In this document: in pieces, positions 10,191 through 19,005 of the stretch
How the letters are laid out: the number at the start of each line of letters is the position of its first letter
Numbering within the stretch: the stretch's first letter is position 1
From: Candidatus Zixiibacteriota bacterium
GTDB lineage: Bacteria > Zixibacteria > MSB-5A5 > WJJR01 > JAJRUJ01
Assembly: GCA_020051695.1 (NCBI GenBank)
Contig: JAGVQM010000021.1
Span: forward strand, 248,001 to 312,000
Length of the DNA stretch: 64,000 bases
Direction of reading: 5' to 3'
Notes under the pieces: model-generated
What the model saw: only the letters and a program-made list of their open reading frames with translations
Database searches by the model: none
What the model was told of the DNA's origin: nothing
Translations under genes and position numbers: made by a program

Positions 10191-10400
10191 ATGAAAAAAA
10201 CATCCTGTTTATCAGAGGTTCTTTAGGGTTAAGCCATGTCGTCCGCTACCTGGTGATCTCCGACGAGTTGCGCCGCTTGATTGAAAAGTGGAAACTCTTG
10301 ACTGGTTTCACTCCGGCCGGAGACCTGCTTGCCCGCAACGCGGCGGCTATGATTCAGAAGTTGCTGCGGCGGGGGAAGTCGATCTTCCGGCTGGAGACTA
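10191..10400 (+). pseudogene. N-terminal remnant of a MurG-like glycosyltransferase
   Basis: In the frame entered at 10188, this stretch reads NILFIRGSLGLSHVVRYLVI followed by SDELRRL. It aligns with the start of the intact glycosyltransferase at 56504-57706 (RILFISGSIGLGHVTRDIAI, then ANELRAV). The original ATG is probably 10191, but a run of seven A right after it puts the conserved part out of frame. Similarity then fades, partly continuing in another frame near 10288 (LDWFHSGRRPA). No C-terminal part exists; the next gene starts from the opposite strand. A decayed, truncated copy is the simplest reading. Confidence 0.6.
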
Positions 10401-11603
10401 CTCGGCATCGACATTCCCGGTTTCATCAGTCTTGATTACAAAGATGTCGCTGTTTTCCCCGTCCGGGCTGATCCACTGCCCGATAAGCACATATCCGCCA
10501 TCCGGGGCTTGAATCACTGCCTCGGCCATTTCGTAGTTGTCGTCGTAAGTTTGTTCCCAGATGATATTGCCGGAACCATCAACTTTGACCAGATACGCAT
10601 CCGCCCCACCGCCGGTGATTCCCAGATGCCCGCCGAGCACATATCCGCCGTCGGCGGTCGCTGTGACTGCATTCCCGGCGTCGTATTCTGCGCGGCCGTA
10701 GGTTTTCCACCAGACTTGATTCCCGGAACCATCTATTCTCAAGAGCATGGCATCATAACCGCCGGCGCCGGTAGAACCGGTCCAGCCGGCCATGACATAC
10801 CCGCCGTCGCTGGCCGGGACGATGGCTTCGGCCCAATCGTTCCCCCCGCCGCCGAAGGCCTTCTCCCACTCGATGGTACCGAATTGATCGATTTTGATCA
10901 CATATATTTCATCCTCGCCGTTGCCGAATGATTCCGTCTGTCCCGCGACGATATACCCGCCATCAGTTGTCTGGATAATATTGGAACCCTCCTCTGCCCA
11001 GTTCCCGCCGTACGTCTTTTGCCATTGCAAATTTCCCGATTCGTCGGTTTTAATCACGTAGACCGAGGACATGACCGCATAGAAAGAACTGGTCCAACCG
11101 GTAAGGATATATCCGCCGTCCGCGGTCGCTGCCAATCCCTGCGCAGTTTCGTAGTTAATTCCGCCGAATGTTCGTTCCCAAAGCCAATTGCCGGCCGCGT
11201 CGGTTTTGATCAGGTAGACATCCATCTCACCCGCGCCATAAGATTTGGTTGAACCGGCGACCACAAACCCGCCGTCGGGCGCCACCACCAGTGCATTGCC
11301 CTGCTCACTGGCCGGGCCGCCGTAGGCATGTTCCCACACCAAATTGCCCAGCGTGTCGACTTTAAGCAAATACACGTCGTCTGCCCCCGCGCCGAGTGAC
11401 GTTGTCGAACCGGCAACGACATACCCCCCGTCAACAGCCGTCACATCACGACCGAGGTCGCCCCCCGCGCCACCGAAAGTCTTTTGCCAGGTGATCAGCG
11501 GGACGTCCTCAGGCCCCGTCGGCGTATTGGTATCGCCACATGAAACCAGCACCAGCCCCGCCAATACCGCCATACCCCTTTTTAACATCGCCTGCCGGAA
11601 CAT
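10398..11603 (-). CDS. lipoprotein with seven WQKTFGG/DGGY repeats (beta-propeller)
   Basis: An exported lipoprotein of 401 residues. The lipobox LVLVSC puts the lipidated Cys at residue 22. After a short Thr/Pro linker come seven repeats of about 50 residues, each of the pattern W-(Q/E)-K-T-(F/Y)-G-G, then TADGGYVVAG, then DVYLIKTDxxGN. Seven equal repeats suggest a closed seven-bladed propeller filling the whole protein. Such proteins are common on the surface of FCB bacteria and archaea; no enzyme function is known. The start at ATG 11603 follows GGGGAGGCAG. It is convergent with the glycosyltransferase remnant, and its 5' end is divergent from cinA. Confidence 0.85.
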   Translation of the reverse strand: MFRQAMLKRGMAVLAGLVLVSCGDTNTPTGPEDVPLITWQKTFGGAGGDLGRDVTAVDGGYVVAGSTTSLGAGADDVYLLKVDTLGNLVWEHAYGGPASEQGNALVVAPDGGFVVAGSTKSYGAGEMDVYLIKTDAAGNWLWERTFGGINYETAQGLAATADGGYILTGWTSSFYAVMSSVYVIKTDESGNLQWQKTYGGNWAEEGSNIIQTTDGGYIVAGQTESFGNGEDEIYVIKIDQFGTIEWEKAFGGGGNDWAEAIVPASDGGYVMAGWTGSTGAGGYDAMLLRIDGSGNQVWWKTYGRAEYDAGNAVTATADGGYVLGGHLGITGGGADAYLVKVDGSGNIIWEQTYDDNYEMAEAVIQAPDGGYVLIGQWISPDGENSDIFVIKTDETGNVDAE

Positions 11604-11836
11604 CTGACTGCCTCCCCTTTTGCGTCCATTCCCCTCACTATACCAATACCCATCCAGACGGTTTTCCCAACAAAAATGTTCCGCTGCCGCCGGGGGCACA
11701 AAAAAGTGATATCCACAACCGGGCGGGCCTAGTATATCACCAGAGGGATTTCCCCGCGCCCCGCTTGCATTCGGGGCTGGGAGCGCGTAATTTGGCAGGG
11801 GAAACGGAAAACAAACCAGTTGCTGCGAAGCGGAAA

Positions 11837-13078
11837 ATGAAAACAGTCGAAATTATCACAATCGGGGATGAAATCCTCACCGGACATACGGTTAACACCA
11901 ATTTCGCCTTCATCGGCGAGCGGTTGACCGCCATCGATTACCGGGTAATCCGGGAAACCACCGTCGGCGATCGGCCGGAGGACATTGTCGAAGCCATCCA
12001 CGACGCCACCCGCCGCGCGGATGTGGTCATCGCCACCGGGGGATTGGGCCCGACGCATGACGACATCACGCGCACTGCGGTAGTCCGGGCCTTTGGCCGG
12101 CCTCTGGTTCCCAATGCCGAGGCGCGCAAATCACTGGAGGAATTTTTCCGTGTACGGGGGCGCACGCTTGATCGCATCAACGAAGAGCAGGCCCTGCTGC
12201 CGGAAGGCGCGCGGGCTGTTCCCAACCCGGTCGGCACGGCGGCAGGTATCCATATCGAAGAAAAGGGGCGGCATTTTTATGCGCTGCCGGGGGTACCCGC
12301 CGAGATGCGGGCCATGATCACTGATGATATCATTCCCTTTCTGGCGACACTGGACAAACCGACGACCACTCACGGGGTCTTATTCACCACCGGAATTCCG
12401 GAATCCACGCTTTACGAAACGGTGAAACCGGTGCTGGACCGGTATCCGCAGGTGAAAGTGGCGTTTTTACCGGGATATCAGGGGGTAAAAATCCGGGCCT
12501 CGGCCTCGCTTGGTTCAATGGAAGAATCCGCGACCGCCGTCGAAAGCTGGAAAAACGAGCTGCGCGCGGTCCTGGGCAGTGCGGTGTATTCGGAAACCGA
12601 TGAGGCAATTGAAATCCCCATCGGCAGAATGCTGGTGGACAAACACGCTAAAATGGCTATCGCCGAATCGTGCACCGGCGGGCTGATCGCGCAGCGCATC
12701 ACTGCTATCCCCGGCAGTTCGGCGTATTTCACCCACGGCTATGTTACGTACGCCAATCAGGCCAAAATTGATTTGCTGGGGGTCAAGCAGGAAACATTGG
12801 CACAATTCGGCGCGGTTTCCGAACAAGTGGCGCGGCAAATGGCCGAGGGCGCCGGAAAAAAATCCGGCGCCGATTATGCAGTCGCGGTGACCGGTATCGC
12901 CGGGCCGGACGGCGGCACGGCCGAAAAACCGGTAGGGCTGGTGTATATCGCTATCGCGGGGGGCGGCAATACAATCCACCGCAGACTCATGCTGGGAAAC
13001 GATCGAGATCTCAACCGCCGCCGCGCCGCGCAGGCGGCGTTGAACCTGTTGCGCAAACGACTTCTGGGTGAGGAATAA
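11837..13078 (+). CDS. cinA: CinA: nicotinamide-nucleotide amidase / ADP-ribose pyrophosphatase-type protein
   Basis: Full-length two-domain CinA, 413 residues. The N-terminal MoCF/COG1058 domain begins TVEIITIGDEILTG and contains ATGGLGPTHDD. The C-terminal PncC domain has AESCTGGLIAQRITAIPGSS and VTGIAGPDGGT. Known members deamidate NMN (pyridine nucleotide salvage), and some hydrolyse ADP-ribose; the name comes from competence induction with recA. The start at ATG 11837 (MKTVEIITIGDEIL) matches the family; an open frame upstream to 11540 is not conserved. thpR starts two bases after the stop and recA follows, the classical cinA-(thpR)-recA arrangement. Confidence 0.95.
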   Translation: MKTVEIITIGDEILTGHTVNTNFAFIGERLTAIDYRVIRETTVGDRPEDIVEAIHDATRRADVVIATGGLGPTHDDITRTAVVRAFGRPLVPNAEARKSLEEFFRVRGRTLDRINEEQALLPEGARAVPNPVGTAAGIHIEEKGRHFYALPGVPAEMRAMITDDIIPFLATLDKPTTTHGVLFTTGIPESTLYETVKPVLDRYPQVKVAFLPGYQGVKIRASASLGSMEESATAVESWKNELRAVLGSAVYSETDEAIEIPIGRMLVDKHAKMAIAESCTGGLIAQRITAIPGSSAYFTHGYVTYANQAKIDLLGVKQETLAQFGAVSEQVARQMAEGAGKKSGADYAVAVTGIAGPDGGTAEKPVGLVYIAIAGGGNTIHRRLMLGNDRDLNRRRAAQAALNLLRKRLLGEE

Positions 13079-13080
13079 TT

Positions 13081-13644
13081 ATGCGGACGTTTATTGCGGT
13101 CAATCTGTCGGAGCAAATCCGCAACGATTTGGCCGGATATTTGAATACTTTTCGGCCGCTGGCCCGGGCGGTCTCCTGGGTCCCGGCGGGGAATGCGCAC
13201 ATCACCATGAAATTCCTGGGCGAAGTCCCAGAAAACGATTTGGGTCCCGTGGCGGCCGGGATTGTTAAGGCCGTGGAGGGCCACCATCCGTTCGAGGTCC
13301 AGGTCGGCGAGTTCGGCGCTTTTCCGAATTTCAAACGGCCACGTGTGTTATGGGTGGGGATCACCAGCGGCGTCAAACGGCTGGCGGCGCTGACCGGGGC
13401 GATTGATGAGCAGATGGCGCCGCTGGGCTTTGCGAAAGAACAACGGCGCTTTTCACCGCACATCACGCTGGGGCGCATCCGCAAACCGGGGGATTATGAC
13501 CAGTTGCGGCAAACTGCGGAAAACACCAGCTATGCGTCCGCGCCGTTTACGGTCACCTCGGTGGAAATTATGAAATCGGTGCTCACGCCGCAGGGCGCGC
13601 AGTATTCGATCTGGAAATCAATTCCGCTGGCAAAACAAAATTAA
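13081..13644 (+). CDS. thpR: RNA 2',3'-cyclic phosphodiesterase
   Basis: A 2H phosphoesterase of 187 residues, also called 2'-5' RNA ligase LigT. The two catalytic HxT motifs are HIT at residues 40-42 (in [13 protein letters not shown]) and HIT at 127-129 (in [12 protein letters not shown]). It opens 2',3'-cyclic phosphate ends of RNA. It is wedged between cinA and recA (2 and 16 bases), so the three genes form one operon, as in many bacteria. Confidence 0.95.
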   Translation: MRTFIAVNLSEQIRNDLAGYLNTFRPLARAVSWVPAGNAHITMKFLGEVPENDLGPVAAGIVKAVEGHHPFEVQVGEFGAFPNFKRPRVLWVGITSGVKRLAALTGAIDEQMAPLGFAKEQRRFSPHITLGRIRKPGDYDQLRQTAENTSYASAPFTVTSVEIMKSVLTPQGAQYSIWKSIPLAKQN

Positions 13645-13660
13645 CATAAAGAGGTGCATT

Positions 13661-14722
13661 ATGGCAAAAACATCTACCCCAACCGCCACACCAAGCACGT
13701 CCGAAGACAAAGGTCGGGCGCTCGATCATGCGGTGCTGCAGATCGAACGGCAGTTCGGCAAGGGCGCGATCATGCGTCTGGGTGCGGACACGATTGTCAA
13801 TGTCCCCGCTATTTCCACTGGCTCGATTTCATTGGACCGCGCACTGGGCGTGGGCGGCATCCCGCGCGGCCGGGTGATTGAAATTTACGGCCCGGAATCT
13901 TCGGGCAAGACCACCCTGGCGTTGCATATCATCGCCGAGGCGCAGAAACTCGGCGGGAATGTGGCCTTTATCGACGCCGAACATGCGATGGACGCCGCCT
14001 ACACCCGCAAGCTGGGTGTGGATATCGAAAACCTGCTGATCGCCCAACCCGACACCGGCGAGCAGGCGCTGGAAATCGCCGAAACCCTCGTCCGCTCGGG
14101 CGCGCTGGATGTCGTGGTCATCGACTCGGTCGCCGCGCTGGTGCCGCGCGCCGAAATCGAGGGCGACATGGGCGACCCACAGATGGGCCTGCAGGCGCGG
14201 CTGATGTCGCAGGCCTTGCGCAAGCTGACCGGCACGATTTCCAAATCGAAAACCTCCGTGATCTTCATCAACCAGATTCGCATGAAAATCGGCGTGATGT
14301 TCGGCAATCCCGAAACCACGACGGGTGGCAACGCGTTGAAATTCTATGCCTCGGTGCGGCTGGATATCCGCAAGGTGGCTACGATCAAAGACGCCGGCGA
14401 GGTCAAAGGCGCGCGGACACGGGTGCGGGTGGTGAAAAATAAAGTCGCGCCGCCGTTCAAGGAAGCCGAGTTCGACATCATGTACGGCGAGGGCATCTCG
14501 ATGATCGGCGATCTGCTGGATTGCGCGGCCACAGCGGGTATCATCGAAAAATCCGGCACCTGGTTTTCCTATGGCGACCTGCGCATCGGGCAGGGCCGCG
14601 ACAACGCCAAGGTTTTCCTCCAGGAAAACCCCGACACCCTGGCCGAAATCGACCGCAAAGTCCGCGAGACTTTCGGGCTGGTTAAAGCACCGGCGGAGGT
14701 GAAGGAAGAGAAGGAGGAGTAG
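13661..14722 (+). CDS. recA: recombinase RecA
   Basis: Complete RecA of 353 residues. Walker A is [10 protein letters not shown] near residue 75; [20 protein letters not shown] contains the conserved loop before L2, and a short acidic C-terminal tail (KEEKEE) ends it. It forms filaments on single-stranded DNA for recombination and SOS control. The start is preceded by AAAGAGGTG. I see no recX or lexA next to it and no LexA-type box directly upstream, so expression is probably from the cinA promoter or an internal one. Downstream is repeat-rich non-coding DNA. Confidence 0.98.
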   Translation: MAKTSTPTATPSTSEDKGRALDHAVLQIERQFGKGAIMRLGADTIVNVPAISTGSISLDRALGVGGIPRGRVIEIYGPESSGKTTLALHIIAEAQKLGGNVAFIDAEHAMDAAYTRKLGVDIENLLIAQPDTGEQALEIAETLVRSGALDVVVIDSVAALVPRAEIEGDMGDPQMGLQARLMSQALRKLTGTISKSKTSVIFINQIRMKIGVMFGNPETTTGGNALKFYASVRLDIRKVATIKDAGEVKGARTRVRVVKNKVAPPFKEAEFDIMYGEGISMIGDLLDCAATAGIIEKSGTWFSYGDLRIGQGRDNAKVFLQENPDTLAEIDRKVRETFGLVKAPAEVKEEKEE

Positions 14723-15368
14723 CGAGTAGGTCAGGCGCCCTGGCGCCTGACAGGATACGTCAAGCCATATGCAGTTTGATCTGTTCCCTGCGCCGTCAGG
14801 AATCCGTTCCTGATGGTCGGACCGGTGACCCACCATTTCATGTTGGGGTAAACAACCACCGGGGTGACAAGAGGTTGTACGTTGCGGACATTCCGTGGCC
14901 CCGGCTTCCCGCCAGGGCGCATGGGCAGGATGCCCATGCCACGACTAAATGAATGTGGCCGGCGTGGCCCGGAGCGTTGGGGCCAGTAGCAGGTCGAAAC
15001 TCCTGTGGTTTCGACATTCGCCCACAGGGCGAACATGATTTGCAGTGAAGCCAAGGCCACACGTTCGCATCGTTGTGTGGGTCGGCTCTCCGGCCGACCG
15101 ATTTGATGGATTTTTGCGTCAGCCTGAAGCTGACCGGCACTGAATAAACTGTCCTGTGGTTGGCGTACGTCCTTCCCCGCACGTTGTGCGGGGATCTTCG
15201 ACGTGCGCCAACATTACTCAAGGCGCAGGCTTCGACTTTGAAACCCACCGTTCCGGTGGGTTACGGGGCTCCATGATCTATTACGAGAAGAAGAAAGATG
15301 GCATCGCAATCGAATTCGATTTTTAAGATTGATCATGATTGCATCTTGACAATGGGAATGAACTGTGT
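14723..15368. other. non-coding, repeat-rich stretch downstream of recA
   Basis: No convincing gene. It holds pieces of dispersed elements: a copy of the GGGCGCATGG...GCCCATGCCACGA element (14915-14944), a perfect hairpin GTCGAAAC/GTTTCGAC (14993-15000 with 15008-15015), and a GTCGGC...CCGATTTGATGGA segment (about 15083-15111) that recurs beyond the methyltransferase gene at about 16662-16693. Two open frames on the minus strand across here follow the repeats and look accidental. Confidence 0.6.
14915..14944 (+). repeat. dispersed element, short copy 1
   Basis: GGGCGCATGGGCAGGATGCC then CATGCCACGA. It shares both ends with the copies at 16808-16856 (same strand) and 36910-36958 (opposite strand) but lacks their middle section (the TCCGCCTCTGGCGGA hairpin). 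Confidence 0.7.
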
Positions 15369-16514
15369 TCACTTCAGATTAAGATGAATCTGATCTCGAT
15401 TCAATTCTCTTTTGGCTCCCCTTAATGCAGGCGGGGACAATGTCGTAACGAGTGCAGCTCCGTCGGAGATATCAGTATAATTGGCTTTATATGTATCATC
15501 ACCCAGGTCTTCTATACTGCCGATGTAACGCAAAATCATATCCGATTCTTGCCGACTCACACAGGGAAGTCCAAGAGTCTGGATTTCAAACTTGGGAGGA
15601 TTTCCATTCCGCAACCGCTCCTCCATGAATTTGCCATGTGACGCGATGCGCGTTTGGATCATCTTATTTGCGAAACCGGAAAACTCCGGCAGTTTGTTTG
15701 AAATATGTCTGCGGAAGTTTTCGTCAATCTCATAACCCATGCTATTTCTCTCTGCCGCCATTGCAGCAAACATGGTCGTGCCGGTTCCCAGAAAAGGGTC
15801 TAAGATAAGATCGCCTTTCACGGAAAACATATTGATGAGACGATATGCAAGTTCAAACGGGAATGCGGCACTTCGCTTTCGAAGATCATCATGATTCAAA
15901 TCCTGTCCGGCACCTTTGAGATCGAACCATACGTCTGAGAACCATTGATTCCGCTCTTCCCAGAAGAACGCACTTTCCCGCCTGAGCTGTTTCTCCGATG
16001 GCGTTTTGAAATTGCGTTTTCCACCTTTCCGAAAAACAAGGATGTATTCATGCTCCAACGTCACATAGGCACCGGGGGGCAACATTCCGGAACCCATGAA
16101 TTTATTTGGTGCATTCGTCGTTTTGCGCCAGATAATATTCGGCAAATTCTGAAAACCGATGGACAGGAATTTATTAATTATGCGGGAGTGGGATGAAAAC
16201 AATTGGAAATTCTCCTTAACAGTACGAGTGGCGTCGCCTACGTTAACGCATACGATACCTCCATCTTTTACGAGAAAGTGGAGTCGGTTCCAGACCTTGT
16301 CGAGTTCCTCATGCATCAAATTGAAAGCCCTGGCACATTCCCCTGCGGAAAGGGCAGTCTGAATCGCACCATTTAGCACACAGAAATCTCTGTCCCACAT
16401 TTCGATCATCGGGTAGGGGGGCGAAGTAACCACCAAATCGACGGATCGCTCATCGACCAGGTTCAATTCGCCGGCTGATCTATAATTTACTCGGTGTGAA
16501 GTCTGTTTTTGCAT
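15369..16514 (-). CDS. site-specific DNA methyltransferase, solitary
   Basis: An amino-methyltransferase of 381 residues that transfers a methyl group from SAM to an exocyclic amine of A or C. The catalytic motif IV, TSPPYPM, is at residues 30-36, and the SAM-binding DPFLGTGTT at 239-247. This order (catalytic first) is the beta class; TSPPY, rather than DPPY, hints at N4-cytosine or beta-class N6-adenine enzymes. Start ATG 16514 follows GGGAAG; a TTG at 16541 is in frame. No restriction nuclease gene is nearby, so it is an orphan or a remnant of a restriction system. Base composition is visibly more AT-rich than recA and the cold-shock gene, and similar short repeats flank it, suggesting acquisition by transfer. 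Confidence 0.9.
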   Translation of the reverse strand: MQKQTSHRVNYRSAGELNLVDERSVDLVVTSPPYPMIEMWDRDFCVLNGAIQTALSAGECARAFNLMHEELDKVWNRLHFLVKDGGIVCVNVGDATRTVKENFQLFSSHSRIINKFLSIGFQNLPNIIWRKTTNAPNKFMGSGMLPPGAYVTLEHEYILVFRKGGKRNFKTPSEKQLRRESAFFWEERNQWFSDVWFDLKGAGQDLNHDDLRKRSAAFPFELAYRLINMFSVKGDLILDPFLGTGTTMFAAMAAERNSMGYEIDENFRRHISNKLPEFSGFANKMIQTRIASHGKFMEERLRNGNPPKFEIQTLGLPCVSRQESDMILRYIGSIEDLGDDTYKANYTDISDGAALVTTLSPPALRGAKRELNRDQIHLNLK

Positions 16515-17197
16515 CGTCCGGACTTCCCATCCCGTGACCAAATACTCACGTGACTTTCAGCATTTCTTTCAATTGGCAAGTGTAATCAATCGTGGAAAAA
16601 ACGTCAATCATTTGGATCGAGTTGCATGCAGCATGCTTCTATCCGCATTGGACATTGGGTGCCGGTCGGCCCTTGGGGCGACGGATTTGATGGAGCTTTA
16701 CATGGTACCTCACCTAACGGGTGAGTAGTGGTGAATTTTCCTGAGTGTCTCATTCTGCCCTTACTTGGTATAATCCGGGCAGATGGGTAACAGCCCCGGC
16801 TTTGCTAGGGCGCATGGACACTTATCCGCCTCTGGCGGAAGATGCCCATGCCACGAAAAATCCAATCTTGTCATTCCGGCCCGCCGCGGTGGGCCGGAGG
16901 GTCAAATTTAAACCAATTGTCGAAACCCCATCCCGCCGTGATTGGCGGGATGGGGGATTTCGACCTGCGGGCTGTGCGGTAGCTCTTGTCTCGTAGATGG
17001 TTACCGCTTTCCGAATTTGCCGGGACTGCCGGAAAACACCGTCAATCCCATTTATTTTGCCTAAATTCCATAATTCCTGTAAATAAAACTCAACTATTTC
17101 CGGGAGATGCCGTACCTTGCAGTGTAGATAATGGAACAGTAGGCCTTTTTGCGAACAACCGCTCGGAACACCTTCCCTCGGAAATTCACAGAAAAGA
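16515..17197. other. non-coding stretch with repeats between the methyltransferase and cold-shock genes
   Basis: No gene supported. Contents: the second flank repeat GGCGACGGATTTGATGGA (about 16676-16693), the 49-base dispersed element at 16808-16856, a GC-rich palindrome CCGGCCCGCCGCGGTGGGCCGG at about 16877-16898, and a hairpin CCCATCCCGCC/GGCGGGATGGG at 16928-16954. The last lies inside a wider inverted pair starting TCGAAA and ending TTTCGA. From about 17040 the sequence turns AT-rich and presumably carries the cold-shock gene promoter (a GATAAT box is at 17127-17132). Confidence 0.5.
16808..16856 (+). repeat. dispersed 49-base element, copy 2
   Basis: Begins GGGCGCATGG, contains the hairpin TCCGCCTCTGGCGGA, and ends GATGCCCATGCCACGA. 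It matches the reverse complement of 36910-36958 with only a few substitutions. Confidence 0.8.
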
Positions 17198-17276
17198 TCG
17201 ACTTGTTTCACCGGCCATATCGGCCAACGGATCAGGAGCGCCGTTTCGCTCCGCACAGTAGTAAAGGAAGTGGATC
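17198..17276 (+). ncRNA. structured 5' leader of the cold-shock gene
   Basis: Upstream of the start codon lie GAAAAGATCGACTTG, a small GGCC/GGCC hairpin (17213-17224), a strong stem GGAGCG/CGCTCC (17235-17240 with 17247-17252, loop CCGTTT) and the ribosome site AAAGGAAG. Cold-shock mRNAs of the CspA type commonly have long structured leaders. This one is notable because two degenerate copies, with the same order of elements, occur in tandem at 21755-21990. Confidence 0.5.
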
Positions 17277-17477
17277 ATGACGGAAGGTACCGTGAAGTGG
17301 TTCAACGACAGCAAAGGTTTCGGATTCATCACCCGTGAAGACGGCGACGACGTGTTTGTGCATCACACCTCCATCACCGGCGAGGGTTTCAAGTCTCTGG
17401 CCGAAGGTGACGCGGTGCAGTTTGACGTGACGCAGGGCCCGAAAGGCCCGCAAGCCGCCAACGTGCGCAAACTGTAA
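17277..17477 (+). CDS. cold-shock protein (CspA family)
   Basis: A 66-residue single-stranded nucleic-acid-binding protein. It consists of one cold-shock domain with RNP1 KGFGFI and RNP2-like VFVHH motifs, plus the usual start [10 protein letters not shown]. Such proteins act as RNA chaperones in cold shock or growth transitions. AAAGGAAG lies just upstream of the ATG, and a strong terminator follows at 17503. It is monocistronic. Which csp paralogue it is cannot be told. Confidence 0.97.
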   Translation: MTEGTVKWFNDSKGFGFITREDGDDVFVHHTSITGEGFKSLAEGDAVQFDVTQGPKGPQAANVRKL

Positions 17478-17502
17478 AACGATTAGTCTGGACAATTGCA
17501 AT

Positions 17503-17539
17503 CCCGGCCCGGGCGCCATGCCCGCGGCCGGGTTTTTTT
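17503..17539 (+). terminator. rho-independent terminator of the cold-shock gene
   Basis: Stem CCCGGCC (17503-17509) with GGCCGGG (17526-17532), extended by CGGGC/GCCCG with one bulged base and a GCCAT loop, followed by seven T. It starts 25 bases after the stop codon. Confidence 0.92.
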
Positions 17540-17584
17540 ATCTGCGACAGCTGCATGGGCCACCCGCGGCCTGCGCCGTCCACA

Positions 17585-17613
17585 GCAAAAAAGCCCCGCC
17601 GGGAAAGCGGGGC
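17585..17613 (-). terminator. rho-independent terminator of the superoxide dismutase gene
   Basis: Perfect stem GCCCCGC (17593-17599) with GCGGGGC (17607-17613). On the minus strand it is followed by a T run (the AAAAAA at 17587-17592). It lies about 35 bases past the dismutase stop. Confidence 0.88.
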
Positions 17614-17646
17614 CTTTGGATTTGGCCGGCGATCGGCGAAATTAAA

Positions 17647-18351
17647 TCAACGGTACGAACTCATACAGGCCTGCAGCCGGCGTCCGACATCCGCCCAATT
17701 GATCACATTCCAGAAGGCCTTGATGTACTCCGGGCGACGGTTTTGATACTTGAGGTAGTAGGCGTGCTCCCAGACATCGAGGACCAGCAACGGTGTCACA
17801 CCCCACATCGTGAGGTTCTGATGTTTTTCGGCCTGCAGGATCACGAGGTTTTTGCCGACTGGTTCCCAGGCTAGAATCGCCCAGCCGCTGCCCTCGACTG
17901 CGCCCGCGGCCGCCGCGAATTGGGACTGGAACGCCTCCACGGAACCAAAACTGCGGCCCAGCGCCCGGGCCAGATCACCGCCGGGTTTGCCGCCGCCGCC
18001 GTTTCCGGCAGGCGCCATATTTTTCCAGAACAAACAATGCAGCAGATGGCCGGAGCCGTGGAATGACAGCTCGCGGCTCAGGGCCTTGACCGTCGCATAA
18101 TCACCCGTGTTGCGCGCCGCCTCCATGCCGCTGAGCGCTTTGTTCAATCCCATCACATACCCCGCATGGTGCAGATCATGATGGAGTTTCATCGTTTGCT
18201 CGTCGATGGCGGGTTCCAGCGCATTGTAGGCGTAGGGCAGCGCCGGCAAAACATATTCACCCTTCGCTTCGTCCCACCCCGGCAGCTGCGCCGTATCTGT
18301 CCCGGTTGCCGCCGCTGTACCCATCGAGTCCATTGCTTCGTGTCGATCCAT
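17647..18351 (-). CDS. superoxide dismutase, Fe/Mn family
   Basis: Converts superoxide to oxygen and hydrogen peroxide. The 234-residue protein has all four metal ligands: His57 (KLHHDLHHAGYV), His105 (GHLLHCLFW), and the Asp and His of LDVWEHAYYLKYQNRR. The usual FNxxxHxNH segment reads FHGSGHLLH, with His in place of the first Asn, so the metal (Fe, Mn or either) is hard to predict. About 30 residues precede the conserved core without a clear signal peptide. The start at ATG 18351 follows AAGGAGGC. It heads a run of stress-type genes on this strand (cupin, OsmC), each apparently separately transcribed. Confidence 0.95.
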   Translation of the reverse strand: MDRHEAMDSMGTAAATGTDTAQLPGWDEAKGEYVLPALPYAYNALEPAIDEQTMKLHHDLHHAGYVMGLNKALSGMEAARNTGDYATVKALSRELSFHGSGHLLHCLFWKNMAPAGNGGGGKPGGDLARALGRSFGSVEAFQSQFAAAAGAVEGSGWAILAWEPVGKNLVILQAEKHQNLTMWGVTPLLVLDVWEHAYYLKYQNRRPEYIKAFWNVINWADVGRRLQACMSSYR

Positions 18352-18533
18352 GGCCTGCCTCCTTATCGTCATATTTCATTTCTACCCCTGGTTATAGTGA
18401 TACGGAAACGATTGCCGGATAAGCGGAAAATATTACTAAAATTGTCATATTTAATCACGCAGCGATTATTGTCCGTAACGAGAGACGCGCAAAACTTGCA
18501 TCAATATCAATCTCAGTCAGGAGTTGCCGACCA

Positions 18534-18570
18534 ACCAAAAACCCCGCCTGCAATGGCGAGGTTTTTGGTT
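18534..18570 (-). terminator. terminator downstream of the cupin gene (bidirectional shape)
   Basis: ACCAAAAACCCCGCC (18534-18548) pairs with GGCGAGGTTTTTGGT (18555 onward), one mismatch, loop TGCAAT. A/T-rich arms on both sides let it work in either direction. It lies about 36 bases past the cupin stop. Confidence 0.8.
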
Positions 18571-18605
18571 TCAGGCGAGTAACGTACTGCGAGTAACCGC
18601 GCGCT

Positions 18606-18977
18606 CTACGCCATGGCGGCGATTTTGTCCCCAATATGGTCGTACACCTCTTTCAATTCATTCCTGGGACTGAATTCCACAAAGGAAGTGTCTTCCTCCA
18701 CCCACACCGTATGCCCTGCGGGCCAGTAAAAAGCCTCGCCGGCCGTACAGATTTCCTCTGTGCCGTCAGTGTAACGGACATGAATGGCCCCTTTAAGCAT
18801 ATATCCCCAGTGCGGGCAGGAACATTTGTCGTGGGGCAGCCCTTTAAGCAACGGGGTGGCATCGGCGCCGGCGGATAATTCGACATAGGCCACTGCCGAA
18901 TCGCCCCATTCGGATACTCGAAATGTGGCTACCGGTAGTTTAAGCGCAACAGGCATTTTCTCTTTTAACAGCTTCAC
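18606..18977 (-). CDS. cupin-domain protein
   Basis: A 123-residue single-domain cupin. The first motif reads CPHWGYMLKGAIHVRYTDG and the second GEAFYWPAGHTVWVEED. The histidines that usually bind metal are only partly kept (His in CPHWGY, His in PAGHTV). Small cupins include isomerases, dioxygenases and sensors; none can be assigned here. A purine-rich site (GGAGAAAC) precedes the ATG at 18977. It lies on the same strand as, and just downstream of, the OsmC gene (28 bases between), so the two are likely co-transcribed. Confidence 0.8.
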   Translation of the reverse strand: MKLLKEKMPVALKLPVATFRVSEWGDSAVAYVELSAGADATPLLKGLPHDKCSCPHWGYMLKGAIHVRYTDGTEEICTAGEAFYWPAGHTVWVEEDTSFVEFSPRNELKEVYDHIGDKIAAMA

Positions 18978-19005
18978 AAGTTTCTCCTGCGAAAGGCGTC
19001 TCTGA

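Noticed and set aside
14731-15248. Two overlapping minus-strand open frames downstream of recA
   Set aside because: They translate dispersed repeats (GMGILPMRP-type words) and hairpins; no domain or start signal.
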